A stretch of 64,000 bases of DNA from Bradyrhizobium arachidis (GCF_015291705.1 NZ_CP030050.1:4526001-4590000), one strand, 5' to 3'; shown: positions 1 to 9,756, counted from the stretch's first letter. Program-made: numbers and translations. The notes: a model not told the origin generated them from the letters alone.

Positions 1-433
1 TGCGGCCCGTGTCGCATTCGACCACCACCGAGAGCGGGCGGCCGGAAGCTGCGGCGGCCTTCGGCAGGCCGGCCACCACGGTCGAATTGTCGGCGGCGAC
101 CGTCATGTTGGTCTTGGCATTCAGCGCGCCGAGCCGCGCCATCTTTTCCTCGCCCAGCAGATTGTAGCTGATCAGGATGTCGTCGATGCCGGCATTGGCC
201 ATGATCTCGGCCTCGCCGATCTTCTGGCAGGTGATACCCTTGGCGCCGGCCGCGACCTGCATCTTGGCGATGGTCGGGTTCTTGTGGGTCTTGATGTGCG
301 GGCGATTGGCGACACCGGCATCATCGCAGGCCTTCTGGATGCGCGCGATGTTGCGCTCGACCTTGTCCATGTCGATGACGGCGCAGGGCGTGCCGTATTC
401 GCGGGCGATCTTGGCGGCGAGGGGAGTGGTCAT
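1..433 (-). CDS. D-threonine aldolase / D-serine deaminase-like PLP enzyme (partial, C-terminus outside window)
   Basis: Only the first 144 codons are in the window; the gene runs off the left edge. The ATG at 433 (read leftwards) opens a frame beginning MTTPLAAKIAREYGTPCAVI. The segment RPHIKTHKNP at about residue 45 matches the PLP-lysine motif of the alanine-racemase-fold family that includes D-threonine aldolase and eukaryotic-type D-serine dehydratase, and GITCQKIGEAE is also typical of it. Known members cleave or deaminate D-hydroxy amino acids in the cytoplasm with PLP and a metal. The metal-ligand C-terminus cannot be seen. A paralogue of the same fold lies at 28261-29556. Family assignment is firm; aldolase versus dehydratase is not settled. 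Confidence 0.85.
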   Translation of the reverse strand, partial: MTTPLAAKIAREYGTPCAVIDMDKVERNIARIQKACDDAGVANRPHIKTHKNPTIAKMQVAAGAKGITCQKIGEAEIMANAGIDDILISYNLLGEEKMARLGALNAKTNMTVAADNSTVVAGLPKAAAASGRPLSVVVECDTGR

Positions 434-455
434 ATGATCTCTCTATTTCCGGACC

Positions 456-492
456 CGTAGGATGGGTTTCGCTGCGCTCTACCCATCCTACG
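456..492. repeat. Compact palindromic repeat (GTAGGATGGGT family)
   Basis: Two 12-nt arms, CGTAGGATGGGT and ACCCATCCTACG, flank a 13-nt loop that reads TTCGCTGCGCTCT. It sits just downstream of the stop of the ABC-F gene (495) and upstream of the PLP-enzyme start (433), so its transcript could fold into a strong hairpin between two same-strand genes. Other copies lie near 38.2, 39.2, 45.7 and 46.9 kb. Confidence 0.85.
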
Positions 493-494
493 AT

Positions 495-2306
495 TCAAGC
501 CTGCTCTATTTCTTCGCGAAGCATTTCCAGTTCGAGCCAGCGCTCTTCGGCGGCGGACAGTTCTTCATGCGCCTTGGCGATCGCAGCCGACGTGTCGTCG
601 AATGTCTTGCGATCCTTGGCGTAGAGGTTGGGATCGTCGAGCACGCGCTGCAATTTTGCAATACCAGCCTGAAGCGTGTCCATCCTCTTCGGCAATGTTT
701 CCAGCGCATGCTTCTCGTTGAAGCTGAGCTTGCGCTTGGGCGCGGACGACGGAGCAGGGGCGCGCTCCTCTTTCTTTTCTGCAACAGGCTGCGCCTTCGC
801 CGTCTCGCGCTTTAGATCCGCGCCGCGCTGGCTCAGCATGTCGCTGTAGCCGCCGGCATATTCGATCCACTTGCCGTTGCCCTCGGGCGCGATCACGGAG
901 GTGACGACGCGGTCAAGGAAGTCACGGTCGTGGCTGATCAGGATGACCGTGCCCTCGTAATCGCCGAGCATCTCCTCGAGCACGTCGAGCGTCTCAAGGT
1001 CGAGATCGTTGGTCGGCTCGTCCAGCACCAGGAGGTTCGACGGCTTTGCCAATGCGCGGGCCAGCATCAGACGGCCACGCTCGCCGCCGGAGAGCACCTC
1101 CACCGGCGTCCCGCGCTGCTCCTGGGCGAACAGGAAGTCCTTCATGTAGCCGACGACGTGTTTCGGCTTGCCGCCGACCATGATCTGATCGCCACGGCCA
1201 CCGGTCAGCGCTTCGGCCAGCGTCGATTTGGGATCGAGGCTTTCTCGGTGCTGGTCGAGCGTGGCCGTCTCCAGATTGGCGCCGAGCCGCACGATGCCGG
1301 AATCAGGCTCCGCCCCGCCGATGAGCAAATTGACCAGCGTGGTCTTGCCGGCGCCGTTCGGGCCGATGATGCCGAGCCGGTCGCCGCGCTGGATGCGGGT
1401 CGAAAAGTTCTCGACGATCTTGCGCTCGCCATAGGCCTTGGTGATGCCCTTGGCCTCGATCACCAGCTTGCCGGATTGCTCGGCTTCCGCCGCGGCGAGA
1501 CTGGCGGCGCCGGCGGTGCCGCGATAGTTGCGGCGCTGGTCGCGCAGCGCGTGCAGATTGGCGAGACGCTTGACGTTGCGCTTGCGCCGGCCGGAGACGC
1601 CGTGGCGCAGCCAATGCTCCTCGTCCACGATCTTGCGGTCGAGCTTGTGCTGGTCGCGCTCTTCCTCGGCCAGCACCTCGTCGCGCCAGCTCTCGAACGA
1701 GGCAAAGCCGCGGTCGATCTGCTTGATCTTGCCGCGGTCGAGCCAGGCGGTCGAGCGCGACAGATTGGTCAGGAAGCGGCGGTCGTGGCTGATGATCACC
1801 AGCGCGCTGCGCCTGGAGTCGAGTTCCTGCTCCAGCCATTCGATGGTGGCGAGATCGAGATGGTTGGTCGGCTCGTCCAGCAGCAGGATATCGGGCGAGG
1901 GCGCGAGCACGTAGGCCAGCGCCGCGCGGCGGGCCTCGCCGCCGGAGAGATTGTGCGGGTTCTCCTCGCCGGTGAGGCCGAGTTGCTCCAGCAGGTAGCG
2001 TGCCTGGTGCTGGTCGTCGCCGGGGGCGAGCCCAGACTCGACATAAGCGAGCGTGGTCTTGTGGTCGCCGAAATCCGGCTCCTGCGGCAGATAGCGCACA
2101 GTGGCTCCGGGCTGGACGAAACGCGTGCCGCTATCGGGCTCGATCTGGCCGGCCGCGATCTTCAGCAGTGTCGACTTGCCCGAACCGTTGCGGCCGATCA
2201 GGCAGACGCGCTCGGACGGCGCGACGTTGAGCTCGACGCCCGACAGCAGCGGCGTGCCGCCGAAGGTGAGCTTGATGTCTTTCAGTTGAATCAGCGGCGG
2301 CGCCAT
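495..2306 (-). CDS. uup: ABC-F family ATPase, Uup type
   Basis: 603 residues with two ABC ATPase domains and no membrane segments. Walker A motifs GRNGSGKST (about residue 38) and GPNGAGKTT (about 320), signature motifs NLSGGEARR and LSGGERGRL, and Walker B LLLDEPTNHLDL / LVLDEPTNDLDLE are all present. A linker rich in charged residues joins the domains and a coiled-coil tail occupies about residues 530-600, which is the Uup-type C-terminal extension. ABC-F proteins act on the ribosome in the cytoplasm rather than in transport; Uup is linked to ribosome function and transposon excision. It starts 2 nt after the yaiI-like stop, so the two are probably co-transcribed. Uup versus another ABC-F subgroup is the only doubt. 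Confidence 0.9.
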   Translation of the reverse strand: MAPPLIQLKDIKLTFGGTPLLSGVELNVAPSERVCLIGRNGSGKSTLLKIAAGQIEPDSGTRFVQPGATVRYLPQEPDFGDHKTTLAYVESGLAPGDDQHQARYLLEQLGLTGEENPHNLSGGEARRAALAYVLAPSPDILLLDEPTNHLDLATIEWLEQELDSRRSALVIISHDRRFLTNLSRSTAWLDRGKIKQIDRGFASFESWRDEVLAEEERDQHKLDRKIVDEEHWLRHGVSGRRKRNVKRLANLHALRDQRRNYRGTAGAASLAAAEAEQSGKLVIEAKGITKAYGERKIVENFSTRIQRGDRLGIIGPNGAGKTTLVNLLIGGAEPDSGIVRLGANLETATLDQHRESLDPKSTLAEALTGGRGDQIMVGGKPKHVVGYMKDFLFAQEQRGTPVEVLSGGERGRLMLARALAKPSNLLVLDEPTNDLDLETLDVLEEMLGDYEGTVILISHDRDFLDRVVTSVIAPEGNGKWIEYAGGYSDMLSQRGADLKRETAKAQPVAEKKEERAPAPSSAPKRKLSFNEKHALETLPKRMDTLQAGIAKLQRVLDDPNLYAKDRKTFDDTSAAIAKAHEELSAAEERWLELEMLREEIEQA

Positions 2307-2308
2307 GA

Positions 2309-2812
2309 TCAGCCTTGACTCAGATTCTGGCTCGTGGCGGCCGCGTCAGTGCGGCGGCGCTGGATCCGGCGCAGCGTCTGGTCGAGCGCCGAGAGGAAGG
2401 CGGAACGGTCGCGCGGCGCGAACGATCGCGGACCGCCGGTGACTTCGCCGGCCGAGCGCAGATCCGTCATCAGGTTGCGGAGCGCCAGCGTCATCCCGAT
2501 CGATTCCTCGGTGAACGGTTTCCCGTTCGGCGCGATCACGTCGGCGCCCGCCTTGACGCAGCGGCTAGCGAGCGGAATGTCTGATGTCACGACCACGTCG
2601 CCGGGCTTTGCCCGCTCCGCGATCCAGTCGTCGGCCGCGTCCATGCCGGTGCCGGCGGCGATACGCTCGATCATCGGGTCCTGCGGCACGCGGATAAAGT
2701 TGCCGGCGACCACGCTCACAGGCACCTTATGCCGGAGCGCGACGCGATAAATCTCGTCCTTCACCGGACAGGCGTCGGCGTCGACATAGATGCGGGTGGG
2801 GGTGTCAGTCAT
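2309..2812 (-). CDS. YaiI/YqxD (UPF0178, DUF188) family protein
   Basis: 167 residues starting [20 protein letters not shown]. The [12 protein letters not shown]-terminus, the VVTSDIPLA and [14 protein letters not shown] segments are the signature of the UPF0178 family, predicted to have a PIN-like nuclease fold with conserved acidic residues; no function is proven. An upstream in-frame start would give 219 residues, but it runs into the divergent gene's leader and the family begins at the chosen ATG. Followed after 2 nt by the ABC-F gene. Confidence 0.9.
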   Translation of the reverse strand: MTDTPTRIYVDADACPVKDEIYRVALRHKVPVSVVAGNFIRVPQDPMIERIAAGTGMDAADDWIAERAKPGDVVVTSDIPLASRCVKAGADVIAPNGKPFTEESIGMTLALRNLMTDLRSAGEVTGGPRSFAPRDRSAFLSALDQTLRRIQRRRTDAAATSQNLSQG

Positions 2813-2919
2813 TGGCCGCGTGGTACCCCATTCGGGCCCCAAAGGCGAGGGGATTGACCGCTGTTCCCGGGGGCCTACGATCGGCCCCGAAACAACAAAA
2901 ACACAGGGAAGATGACCCC

Positions 2920-3720
2920 ATGCCGAACCGGCTCGAAACCTGGCGCGTCGAGGCCTACAACACCGCAAAACAGTCCGAAAACAAGATGCATGACGATACG
3001 GTGGCGCGCCGCTTCGGCTTTTCCGGCGGGCTGGTCCCGGGCGTCGACGTCTTCGCCTACATGATGCACGTGCCGATCGCCCGCTGGGGCCGCGATTTCT
3101 TCTCCCGCGGGCTGGTCGAGGCCCGCTTCATCAAGCCGGTCTATGACGGCGAGACTGCCGATGTCGATGCGACCGAGCATAACGGCCTGCTCACGATCGA
3201 GGTCTTCAGCCGCACCGAGCTTTGCGCGACGGGGACGGCCTCGCTGCCGGCGGCAGCTCCAGCGGTGTCATTAGGCGACTATGTCGATGTCCCCGTGGTG
3301 GCCGAGCGCAAGCCGGTCAGCCCCGCGACGTTCGAGACCGGCAAATGGCTGGGCACGACGCCGCGCCGCTGGGCCGGGCAGGACGCGGCCGATTATCTCG
3401 CCGACATCAGGGAGACCGACCCGGTCTTCGCGCGCGACGGGCTCGGCCACCCCGGCCTGATCCAGCGCGTGATGAACCGCGTGCTGGTGGACAACACGAT
3501 TTTGGGCCCATGGATCCATGTCGGCAGCCGCATGCAGCTGCTGTCCGCCGCGCAAACGGGTGACGAGATCACCGCGCGGGCGAAAGTCACCGCGAATTAC
3601 GAGAAGAAAGGCCACCGCTTCGTCGAGCTCGACGCGCTGGTCGTTGCCAACGGCACGACCCCGATTGCGCATTGCCAGCACACCGCGATCTACCAGCCGC
3701 GCGAGCAGGCGGCGGCGTGA
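2920..3720 (+). CDS. MaoC-like hot-dog-fold hydratase family protein
   Basis: 266 residues. [18 protein letters not shown] near residue 20 resembles the R-specific enoyl-CoA hydratase (MaoC) entry loop in which the Asp and His are catalytic, and the length fits two hot-dog units (about 10-120 and 150-260). Members hydrate enoyl-CoA or related thioesters; the substrate here is unknown. The ATG at 2920 follows an AGGGAAGA ribosome site; an upstream extension to 2812 would overlap the divergent yaiI-like gene and is rejected. The next gene's ATG follows the TGA directly. Confidence 0.75.
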   Translation: MPNRLETWRVEAYNTAKQSENKMHDDTVARRFGFSGGLVPGVDVFAYMMHVPIARWGRDFFSRGLVEARFIKPVYDGETADVDATEHNGLLTIEVFSRTELCATGTASLPAAAPAVSLGDYVDVPVVAERKPVSPATFETGKWLGTTPRRWAGQDAADYLADIRETDPVFARDGLGHPGLIQRVMNRVLVDNTILGPWIHVGSRMQLLSAAQTGDEITARAKVTANYEKKGHRFVELDALVVANGTTPIAHCQHTAIYQPREQAAA

Positions 3721-5163
3721 ATGCCAGTTGAGGTGGTCTTGCGCGCCCTCGTTCGTTTCGGAATAGCGCTCCTTTTGTCGCTCTGTGCGCTTTGCGTCGC
3801 GCATGCCGCTGCGCCGGTGCCCGATCGTGTGTCACTCAGCGAGCAGACGACGACGTGGAGCACCGTCAAGTTCGCCGTCGATGCGGAGAATGGCTTTGTC
3901 AGCGGATCGCTCGACAAGAGCACGATCGTCGAACGCAATTTCAAATCCTACGTGCTCGAGAACCGATATCTGAAGGTAACGCTCGTGCCCGAATTCGGAG
4001 GGCGTATTCTTTCCATGGTCTACAAGCCGACCGGCCACGAGCAGCTTTATCGAACGGAAGTCGGAGTGCCCTACGGCATGAAGGCCGGAAATTTCTACTA
4101 CGACTGGCTGATGGTGTACGGCGGAATCTTCCCAACGTTCCCGGATGCCGAGCATGGCAAGACGTGGCTGAAGCCGTGGGCTTTCCGGGTGGTGAAGGAG
4201 GGCACCGACGAAGTCACGATCGTGATGTCGTTCCAGGATGACTTCGACTATTCCGCGCGGCCCAGCAAGTTCAGGGGCGCGACCGGCATCGAGGCGAACT
4301 ACTACGTTACGCTGAAGGCCGATCGAGCCGCACTCGATGCGCGCGTGGTGCTGAGGAATCCGAACGACAGGGCTGTTCAATACGAGTACTGGACGTGCAC
4401 GACGCTCGCTCCGGGATCGGAGCCGAAAAATCTGAGGGCAACGGGCGGCGCCGAAATCATCGCGCCGATCCGGACCTACACGACGCCTGCCTGGTCGGCC
4501 AGTCTGGCAGACGGCGACGAGAGCGCGGGTATGGGCAGGTGGCGTTTCGAGAACCTGCGCTACTTCAAGAACTGGCCAACGATGGGCATCGCCTATGCTG
4601 CACCAGATATGCAGGGCGGGAATTTCTGGGGCGTCATCAACCACGACAACGCAGAAGGCATTATTCGCATTGCGGACAATACCCTCACGCGGGGCTTGAA
4701 AATGTGGACGTGGGGGTTTCCTTCGCTGACCGGCGAAACCGATGCCCGGAAGGATCCGAGCGAGTGGCGGCCCTACGTCGAATTATGGGCGGGCGTGTCA
4801 GACCAGTTTTTCCACAGCGCAGACTTTCCCGCACGCAGCGAGGTGTCGATTCCGGAAACCTACAGCCCGACCGTCGGCATGAGCAACGTGACGCATGCGA
4901 ACGAGAAGATCCTGATCAATTTCTCGGCCGAGGCGTCTCGCGCCGTTCTCGAGTTCTTCAGCATCGAACCGGCCATCCCGTTGCTTGTCACGTTGAAACG
5001 AGGTGACACGACTCTGTTCAGCGGGGCCGTGAGCGCCGATCCGAGCAACGGAAATCGCATTGCGGCAGCGATTGCCGACGGCCGCAGCGGGGAAAAGATA
5101 CGGCTAACGATCACGACCACCGAGGGAAAAGAGTTGATCGCCGCCGAAACGGCGATCAACTGA
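3721..5163 (+). CDS. Secreted protein with DUF5107/aldose-mutarotase-like domain
   Basis: 480 residues. The N-terminus has a hydrophobic stretch (about residues 10-30) ending in AHAAAPVP, a likely Sec signal peptide. Residues about 75-330 contain YLKVTLVPEFGGRILSM and MVYGGIFPTFP, which resemble DUF5107/galactose-mutarotase-like beta-sandwich domains found in carbohydrate-acting proteins. The last 90 residues look like a separate beta domain. Its ATG immediately follows the TGA of the MaoC-like gene with no separate ribosome site visible, so translational coupling is likely. An enzymatic role is not shown. Confidence 0.65.
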   Translation: MPVEVVLRALVRFGIALLLSLCALCVAHAAAPVPDRVSLSEQTTTWSTVKFAVDAENGFVSGSLDKSTIVERNFKSYVLENRYLKVTLVPEFGGRILSMVYKPTGHEQLYRTEVGVPYGMKAGNFYYDWLMVYGGIFPTFPDAEHGKTWLKPWAFRVVKEGTDEVTIVMSFQDDFDYSARPSKFRGATGIEANYYVTLKADRAALDARVVLRNPNDRAVQYEYWTCTTLAPGSEPKNLRATGGAEIIAPIRTYTTPAWSASLADGDESAGMGRWRFENLRYFKNWPTMGIAYAAPDMQGGNFWGVINHDNAEGIIRIADNTLTRGLKMWTWGFPSLTGETDARKDPSEWRPYVELWAGVSDQFFHSADFPARSEVSIPETYSPTVGMSNVTHANEKILINFSAEASRAVLEFFSIEPAIPLLVTLKRGDTTLFSGAVSADPSNGNRIAAAIADGRSGEKIRLTITTTEGKELIAAETAIN

Positions 5164-5218
5164 TCTCTTTCGAAATGCCGGTCGAAGCCGCCGGCGTTAT
5201 CGGGGTCGCGGAACTCCC

Positions 5219-7591
5219 CTAGGCCGCCTTGCCTTTCGCATCCTGGATCGCGCGCCACACGCGCTCCGGGGTCAGCGGCATGTCGATGTGCTTGATGCCG
5301 TAGTCGGAGAGCGCATCGAGCACCGCGTTCACCACCGTCGACAGGCTGCCGGCGCAGCCGGCTTCTCCGCAGCCCTTGCTGCCGAGCGGATTGGTCGTGG
5401 CGGGCACCGGGTGATCGCCGACCGTCATGTTCGGCACGTCCTCGGCGCGGGGCAGGGCGTAGTCCATCAGCGAGCCCGTGATCGGTTGGCCGCTGTCGTC
5501 GTAGCGGATGTGCTCCATCAGCGCCTGGCCGATGCCCTGGACCACGCCGCCATGCAGCTGGCCCGCGACCAGCAACGGGTTGATCACCGTGCCGAAATCG
5601 TTGACCGCGCTGTAGCGCACGATCTGCACTACCCCGGTGTCCGGATCGACCTCGACTTCAGCGACGTGGCAGCCGTTCGGGAAGGCCGACGGCACCGGCT
5701 CGCTGGTGTGGTCGACGTCGAGACTGTCAGGCACGCCCTCGGGCACCTTGCCGTCATGCAGCTTCCTGGCGAGCTCCATGATGTCGATGCTGCGGTCGGT
5801 GCCGGCGATGGTGAAACTGCCGTCGGCGAATTCGATGTCGGCTTCGGACGCTTCTAGCATGTGCGCAGCGGCGCGCTTGCCCTTTTCGATGACGAGCTTG
5901 GCAGCGCCCACGATCGCCATGCCGCTTGCGGTGATCGAGCGCGAGCCGCCGGTGCCATTACCGGTGTGGACGATGTCGCTGTCGCCCTGCACCAGCTTGA
6001 CGTTCTCGAAGGGCACCCCGAGCTGGTCGCACAGCACCTGCGCGAACGGGGTGGCGTGGCCCTGGCCGTAATCGAGCGTGCCGGTGATCAGCTGCACGGT
6101 GCCGTCAGGATCGAACACGATCTTGCCGAGCTCGACGCTCGGCGGCGCGGTGACCTCGAGATAGGAGCCGACCGCGATGCCGCGCAGCTTGCCGGCCTTC
6201 CTGCTTTCCTTCTTGCGCTTGGCGAAATTCTCGTGGTCGGAGATTTCGAGCGCCTTGTTGAACACGGCCTGGAAGTCGCCGCTGTCATAGGTGACGCCGG
6301 AGGAGGCGGGGAAGGGCATCTGGTTCGGCTTGATGAAGTTGCGCTTACGCATCGTCAGGCGGTTGATGCCCATCTCGTCGGCGGCGCGGTCGATCAGCCG
6401 CTCCATGTAGTAATTCGCCTCGGGCCGGCCGGCGCCGCGATAGGCGCCCATCAGCGTGGTGTTGGTCAGCACCGTCTTGATGTCGACGCCCATCAGCGGC
6501 GTGCGGTAGACGCTGGAGAAGTTCTTGCCGGTGTTGAGCGAGAGCGGCCCCGGCGCAACGCCGGTGATGTAGGCGCCGAGATTGCCGTATCCGGAGAGTT
6601 TTGCCGCGAGGAAATGCCCCTCGGCGTCGAGCGCGAGCTCGGCATGGATTTTCTGCGCGCGGCCGTGGCTGTCCGAGAGGAAGCTGGTCGAGCGCTCGTC
6701 CAGCCACTTCACCGGGCGCCCCAGCGACTTCGCCGCGTACAGGATGCACATGTATTCGGGATAGTTGACGTTCTTCATGCCGAAGGAGCCGCCGACATTG
6801 GCGGTGAGGATGCGCACCTTCCCGTTCGGCACCTTCAGGTTCTTGGCGAGGTTGGCGCGGTTGCCCGCAACGCCCTGCGTCGGCATCTGGATGGTGTAGC
6901 GCTCGGTTGTCTTGTCGTAGGAGGCGAGCCCCACGCGCGGCTCCATCGAGACGACGGCGACGCGGGTGTTCTCGATGTCGATCCTGGTGACATGGGCGGC
7001 GCTGGCGAAGGCGGCATTGACCTTGTCCATGTCGCCATAGTGGTAGTCGAGCGCGACGTTGTTCGGGATGTGGTCGTAAAGCTGCGGTGCGCCGAGCTGG
7101 GCGGCTTCCTCGGGGTCGGTCACCGCCGGCAGCGGCTCGATATCGAGCTCGACTGCCTCGGCGGCGTCGCGCGCCTGCGCCAGCGTCTCCGCGACCACGA
7201 AGGCGACGGGATCGCCGACAAAGCGGACCTTGTCGGTCGCCAGCGGCTGGCGGTTGGTCTGGAGCAGGGGCGAGCCGTCGCGGCTCTTCAGCGGCAGGCC
7301 GCAGGTGAAGGGACCATAGCCGGCGGCATCGAGGTCGGTTCCGGTCCACACCCCGAGCACGCCCGGCATCGCCTTGGCGGCGTCGATGCCGATGCCGCGG
7401 ATGACGCCATGGGCATGGGTCGAGCGGACCACCACGGCATAGGCCTGGCCGGGCAGGTTGAAATCGTCGGTATAGCGACCCTTGCCGCGCACCAGCGTGT
7501 CGTCTTCCTTGCGGCGGACCGGCTGCCCGACGCCGTATTTTTGCAGTGCAATAGCGTTTTCGAGCGTGGAGGATTTGGTGTGTTCTTGCAT
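5219..7591 (-). CDS. Xanthine dehydrogenase-family molybdopterin-binding subunit (CoxL form-II-like)
   Basis: 790 residues. GVGQPVRRKEDDTLVRGKGRYTDD-type N-terminus, the cofactor-contact motif GGSFGMKN, the active-site loop AYRGAGRPEANYY and the catalytic-glutamate motif GCGEAGCAG are all seen. AYRGAGR marks form-II CoxL relatives; true CO dehydrogenase (form I) has AYRCSFR. The enzyme should oxidise an aldehyde or heterocycle with a Mo-cytosine dinucleotide cofactor. No FAD or 2Fe-2S subunit gene is next to it, unlike most family operons. Start chosen at MQEHTKSS; upstream ATGs at 7614 and 7684 are possible but the longer form would read through a GC palindrome. Confidence 0.9.
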   Translation of the reverse strand: MQEHTKSSTLENAIALQKYGVGQPVRRKEDDTLVRGKGRYTDDFNLPGQAYAVVVRSTHAHGVIRGIGIDAAKAMPGVLGVWTGTDLDAAGYGPFTCGLPLKSRDGSPLLQTNRQPLATDKVRFVGDPVAFVVAETLAQARDAAEAVELDIEPLPAVTDPEEAAQLGAPQLYDHIPNNVALDYHYGDMDKVNAAFASAAHVTRIDIENTRVAVVSMEPRVGLASYDKTTERYTIQMPTQGVAGNRANLAKNLKVPNGKVRILTANVGGSFGMKNVNYPEYMCILYAAKSLGRPVKWLDERSTSFLSDSHGRAQKIHAELALDAEGHFLAAKLSGYGNLGAYITGVAPGPLSLNTGKNFSSVYRTPLMGVDIKTVLTNTTLMGAYRGAGRPEANYYMERLIDRAADEMGINRLTMRKRNFIKPNQMPFPASSGVTYDSGDFQAVFNKALEISDHENFAKRKKESRKAGKLRGIAVGSYLEVTAPPSVELGKIVFDPDGTVQLITGTLDYGQGHATPFAQVLCDQLGVPFENVKLVQGDSDIVHTGNGTGGSRSITASGMAIVGAAKLVIEKGKRAAAHMLEASEADIEFADGSFTIAGTDRSIDIMELARKLHDGKVPEGVPDSLDVDHTSEPVPSAFPNGCHVAEVEVDPDTGVVQIVRYSAVNDFGTVINPLLVAGQLHGGVVQGIGQALMEHIRYDDSGQPITGSLMDYALPRAEDVPNMTVGDHPVPATTNPLGSKGCGEAGCAGSLSTVVNAVLDALSDYGIKHIDMPLTPERVWRAIQDAKGKAA

Positions 7592-7641
7592 GGAAATGAC
7601 CTGAAAAGCCGGCATTTGCGCGATTTCGCGGGGCGCCTGAG

Positions 7642-7657
7642 GGGGGGCCGGCCCCCC
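7642..7657. other. Perfect all-GC palindrome in leader of molybdenum-subunit gene
   Basis: GGGGGGCCGGCCCCCC is a 16-bp perfect palindrome, extended outside by CTGA and TCAG arms with small bulges. It lies 51 nt upstream of the chosen start at 7591, so it would be a hairpin in the 5' leader of the gene read leftwards. Function unknown. Confidence 0.5.
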
Positions 7658-7808
7658 TTTCAGATAGCCCACGGACCCGTTCACGACAACGCACGAATGG
7701 GCATGGTCCCATGTGATGCGATGTTGCGCAGGCCGGCCGCGCTGCTAATGTTTCAGGCGAAAAAGCAATTCCGGCTCGGCCCCCTGTGGTCGTGGAAAGA
7801 CAGTTTGT

Positions 7809-8882
7809 ATGAATGACCATACGCGGCTCCGCGACGGCCATGTGCCGCACGGTGAGCTGGAGGGGTCGATGGCGGCGGTGGCATTGGCCACCGAGCCCGC
7901 CGTCCCCGCGCAGGCCGCCGGAACCGGCGTCTACGCGGCGCTGGACCTCGGCACCAACAATTGCAGGCTGCTGATCGCCTGTCCGACCCCCGATGGCTTT
8001 CGCGTGGTCGATTCCTTCTCGCGCATCATCCGGCTCGGCGAGGGGGTTTCGGCGACCGGGTGCATCAGCGAGGCCGCGATCGAGCGCGCCATCGCCGCGC
8101 TCAGCATCTGCCGCGACAAGATCAATCTGCGCAAGGCGCGGCGGCTGCGGCTGATCGCGACCGAGGCCTGCCGTGCCGCCTCGAACGCGGAAGGCTTCCG
8201 CAGCCGCGTCGCTGCCGAGACCGGCATCGAGCTCGAGGTGATCGACCGCGAGACCGAGGCGGCGCTCGCCGTGCTCGGCTGCTCGCCGCTGGTCGATCCC
8301 AAGGGCAGGGGCGCGATCCTGTTCGATATCGGCGGCGGCTCGACCGAGCTGGTGCGGATCGAGCGGGACCCGGAGAATCCGGAGCCGCGCATCAAGGCCT
8401 GGATGTCGATCCCGTACGGGGTGGTCACGCTCGCCGAACAATTCGGCGGCCGCGATGTGACGCCAGGGATTTACGACGCGATGGAGCGGGAGGTGGCCAG
8501 CCACGTCGCGCCATTCGCGGAACAGCATGGCCGCGACCTCACGGATATGCACCTGCTCGGCACCTCGGGCACGGTGACGACGCTCGCCGGCATCCATCTC
8601 AACCTGCCGCGCTACGACCGCCGCCGCATCGACAGCATCTGGATGAACGACGCCGACATCACCGCGACCATCAACAAGCTGCTCGGCATGAGCTACGAGG
8701 AGCGCGCCAACAACAGCTGCATCAGCGTCGAGCGCGCCGATCTCGTGCTGGCCGGCTGCGCCATCCTCGATGCGATCAGGCGCGCTTTCCCGCTGCCGCG
8801 CCTGCGCGTCGCCGACCGGGGCCTGCGCGAGGGCATGCTGGTCGAGATGATGCGCGAGGACGGCGCGATTCGGAGCTGGTGA
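7809..8882 (+). CDS. ppx: Ppx/GppA family exopolyphosphatase
   Basis: 357 residues. The acetate-kinase/Hsp70-like ATPase motifs [13 protein letters not shown] (about residue 45) and [10 protein letters not shown] (about 170) define the Ppx/GppA family, which hydrolyses polyphosphate or pppGpp. The length matches the short alphaproteobacterial form that lacks the C-terminal HD-like domain of E. coli Ppx. It ends one base before the rlmE start, so the two form an operon. Polyphosphatase versus pppGpp hydrolase cannot be told from sequence. Confidence 0.92.
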   Translation: MNDHTRLRDGHVPHGELEGSMAAVALATEPAVPAQAAGTGVYAALDLGTNNCRLLIACPTPDGFRVVDSFSRIIRLGEGVSATGCISEAAIERAIAALSICRDKINLRKARRLRLIATEACRAASNAEGFRSRVAAETGIELEVIDRETEAALAVLGCSPLVDPKGRGAILFDIGGGSTELVRIERDPENPEPRIKAWMSIPYGVVTLAEQFGGRDVTPGIYDAMEREVASHVAPFAEQHGRDLTDMHLLGTSGTVTTLAGIHLNLPRYDRRRIDSIWMNDADITATINKLLGMSYEERANNSCISVERADLVLAGCAILDAIRRAFPLPRLRVADRGLREGMLVEMMREDGAIRSW

Positions 8883-8883
8883 G

Positions 8884-9570
8884 ATGGCGAAAGACACCAC
8901 CGGCCGCTTGCACGTCCAGGTCAAGACCGGCGGCAAGCGCAAATTGTCGTCCAAGCTGTGGCTGGAGCGGCAGCTCAACGATCCCTATGTCGCGAAGGCC
9001 AAGGCGGCAGGCTATCGCTCGCGCGCCGCGTTCAAGCTGCTCGAGATCGACGACAAGTTCCGGCTGCTGAAATCAGGCATGGCCGTGGTCGACCTTGGCG
9101 CCGCGCCCGGCGGCTGGAGCCAGATCGCCGCCAAGCGCGTCGGCTCGACGGAAGGCAAGGGCAAGGTGGTCGCGATCGACCTGTTGGAAATGCCCGAGAT
9201 TCCCGGCGTCGACTTCGCCCAGCTCGATTTCATGGACAATGACGCACCCGACAAGCTCACCGCGATGCTTGGCGGCGGCGCCGATATCGTGATGTCCGAC
9301 ATGGCCGCCAACACCACCGGCCATCGCAAGACCGACCAGCTCCGCATCGTCGGCCTCGTCGAGACGGCGGCTGCCTTCGCCTGCGACGTGCTCAAGCCCG
9401 GTGGCACGTTCCTGGCAAAAACCTTCCAGAGCGGCGCCGACGCCGATCTGCTCGCCCAGCTCAAGCGCGACTTTGCGACGGTGCGTCACGTGAAGCCGGC
9501 GGCGAGCCGGCAGGATTCCTCGGAGCGCTACGTGCTCGCGACGGGATTTCGTGGGGCGGGCGGAGAGTAG
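8884..9570 (+). CDS. rlmE: 23S rRNA (uridine-2'-O)-methyltransferase RlmE/FtsJ
   Basis: 228 residues. SAM motif [13 protein letters not shown] (about residue 65) and the K-D-K-E catalytic set ([34 protein letters not shown]) identify RlmE/RrmJ, which methylates the A-loop uridine of 23S rRNA (U2552 in E. coli) during 50S maturation. A basic N-terminal tail precedes the domain. It begins one base after the Ppx stop and is probably co-transcribed. Confidence 0.95.
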   Translation: MAKDTTGRLHVQVKTGGKRKLSSKLWLERQLNDPYVAKAKAAGYRSRAAFKLLEIDDKFRLLKSGMAVVDLGAAPGGWSQIAAKRVGSTEGKGKVVAIDLLEMPEIPGVDFAQLDFMDNDAPDKLTAMLGGGADIVMSDMAANTTGHRKTDQLRIVGLVETAAAFACDVLKPGGTFLAKTFQSGADADLLAQLKRDFATVRHVKPAASRQDSSERYVLATGFRGAGGE

Positions 9571-9614
9571 CGGCCGAGACGCTTTGCGAGCGTCAGTGCC
9601 GCCCGTCTCATCTC

Positions 9615-9649
9615 ATGTTATGTTAATAATATCATAATTCTGTAGCGAT
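9615..9649 (+). promoter_or_regulatory. AT-rich upstream element, copy A
   Basis: The block reads ATGTTATGTTA, six extra bases, then ATCATAATTCTGTAGCGAT. Apart from the six-base insertion and one mismatch it matches 14727-14755, which lies before the secreted glycoside-hydrolase-like gene. It is about 108 nt before the FG-GAP protein start and stands out as AT-rich in GC-rich sequence. It may be a promoter core or a regulator site shared by the two exported proteins. Confidence 0.6.
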
Positions 9650-9756
9650 GCAACGCGATGATCCCGCCGCCGTGATCCGGTGGTAAGGCCAAAGCGTAGG
9701 CAACCACAAGTGGAATGGATACTCGGTGAGTCCGATCAATCCGGGGAGACCTTGTG

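Noticed and set aside
930..2318. 462-codon frame opposite the ABC-F gene
   Set aside because: Shadow of a conserved ATPase; no start signals or motifs.
5861..7816. 651-codon open frame on the plus strand
   Set aside because: It is the antisense shadow of the molybdenum-subunit gene; the minus strand carries all family motifs. Long antisense frames are expected at this GC.
6345..8978. 877-codon open frame on the minus strand
   Set aside because: It runs across the divergent Ppx gene and the other frame of the molybdenum subunit, is rich in Arg/Ala/Pro, and has no domain.
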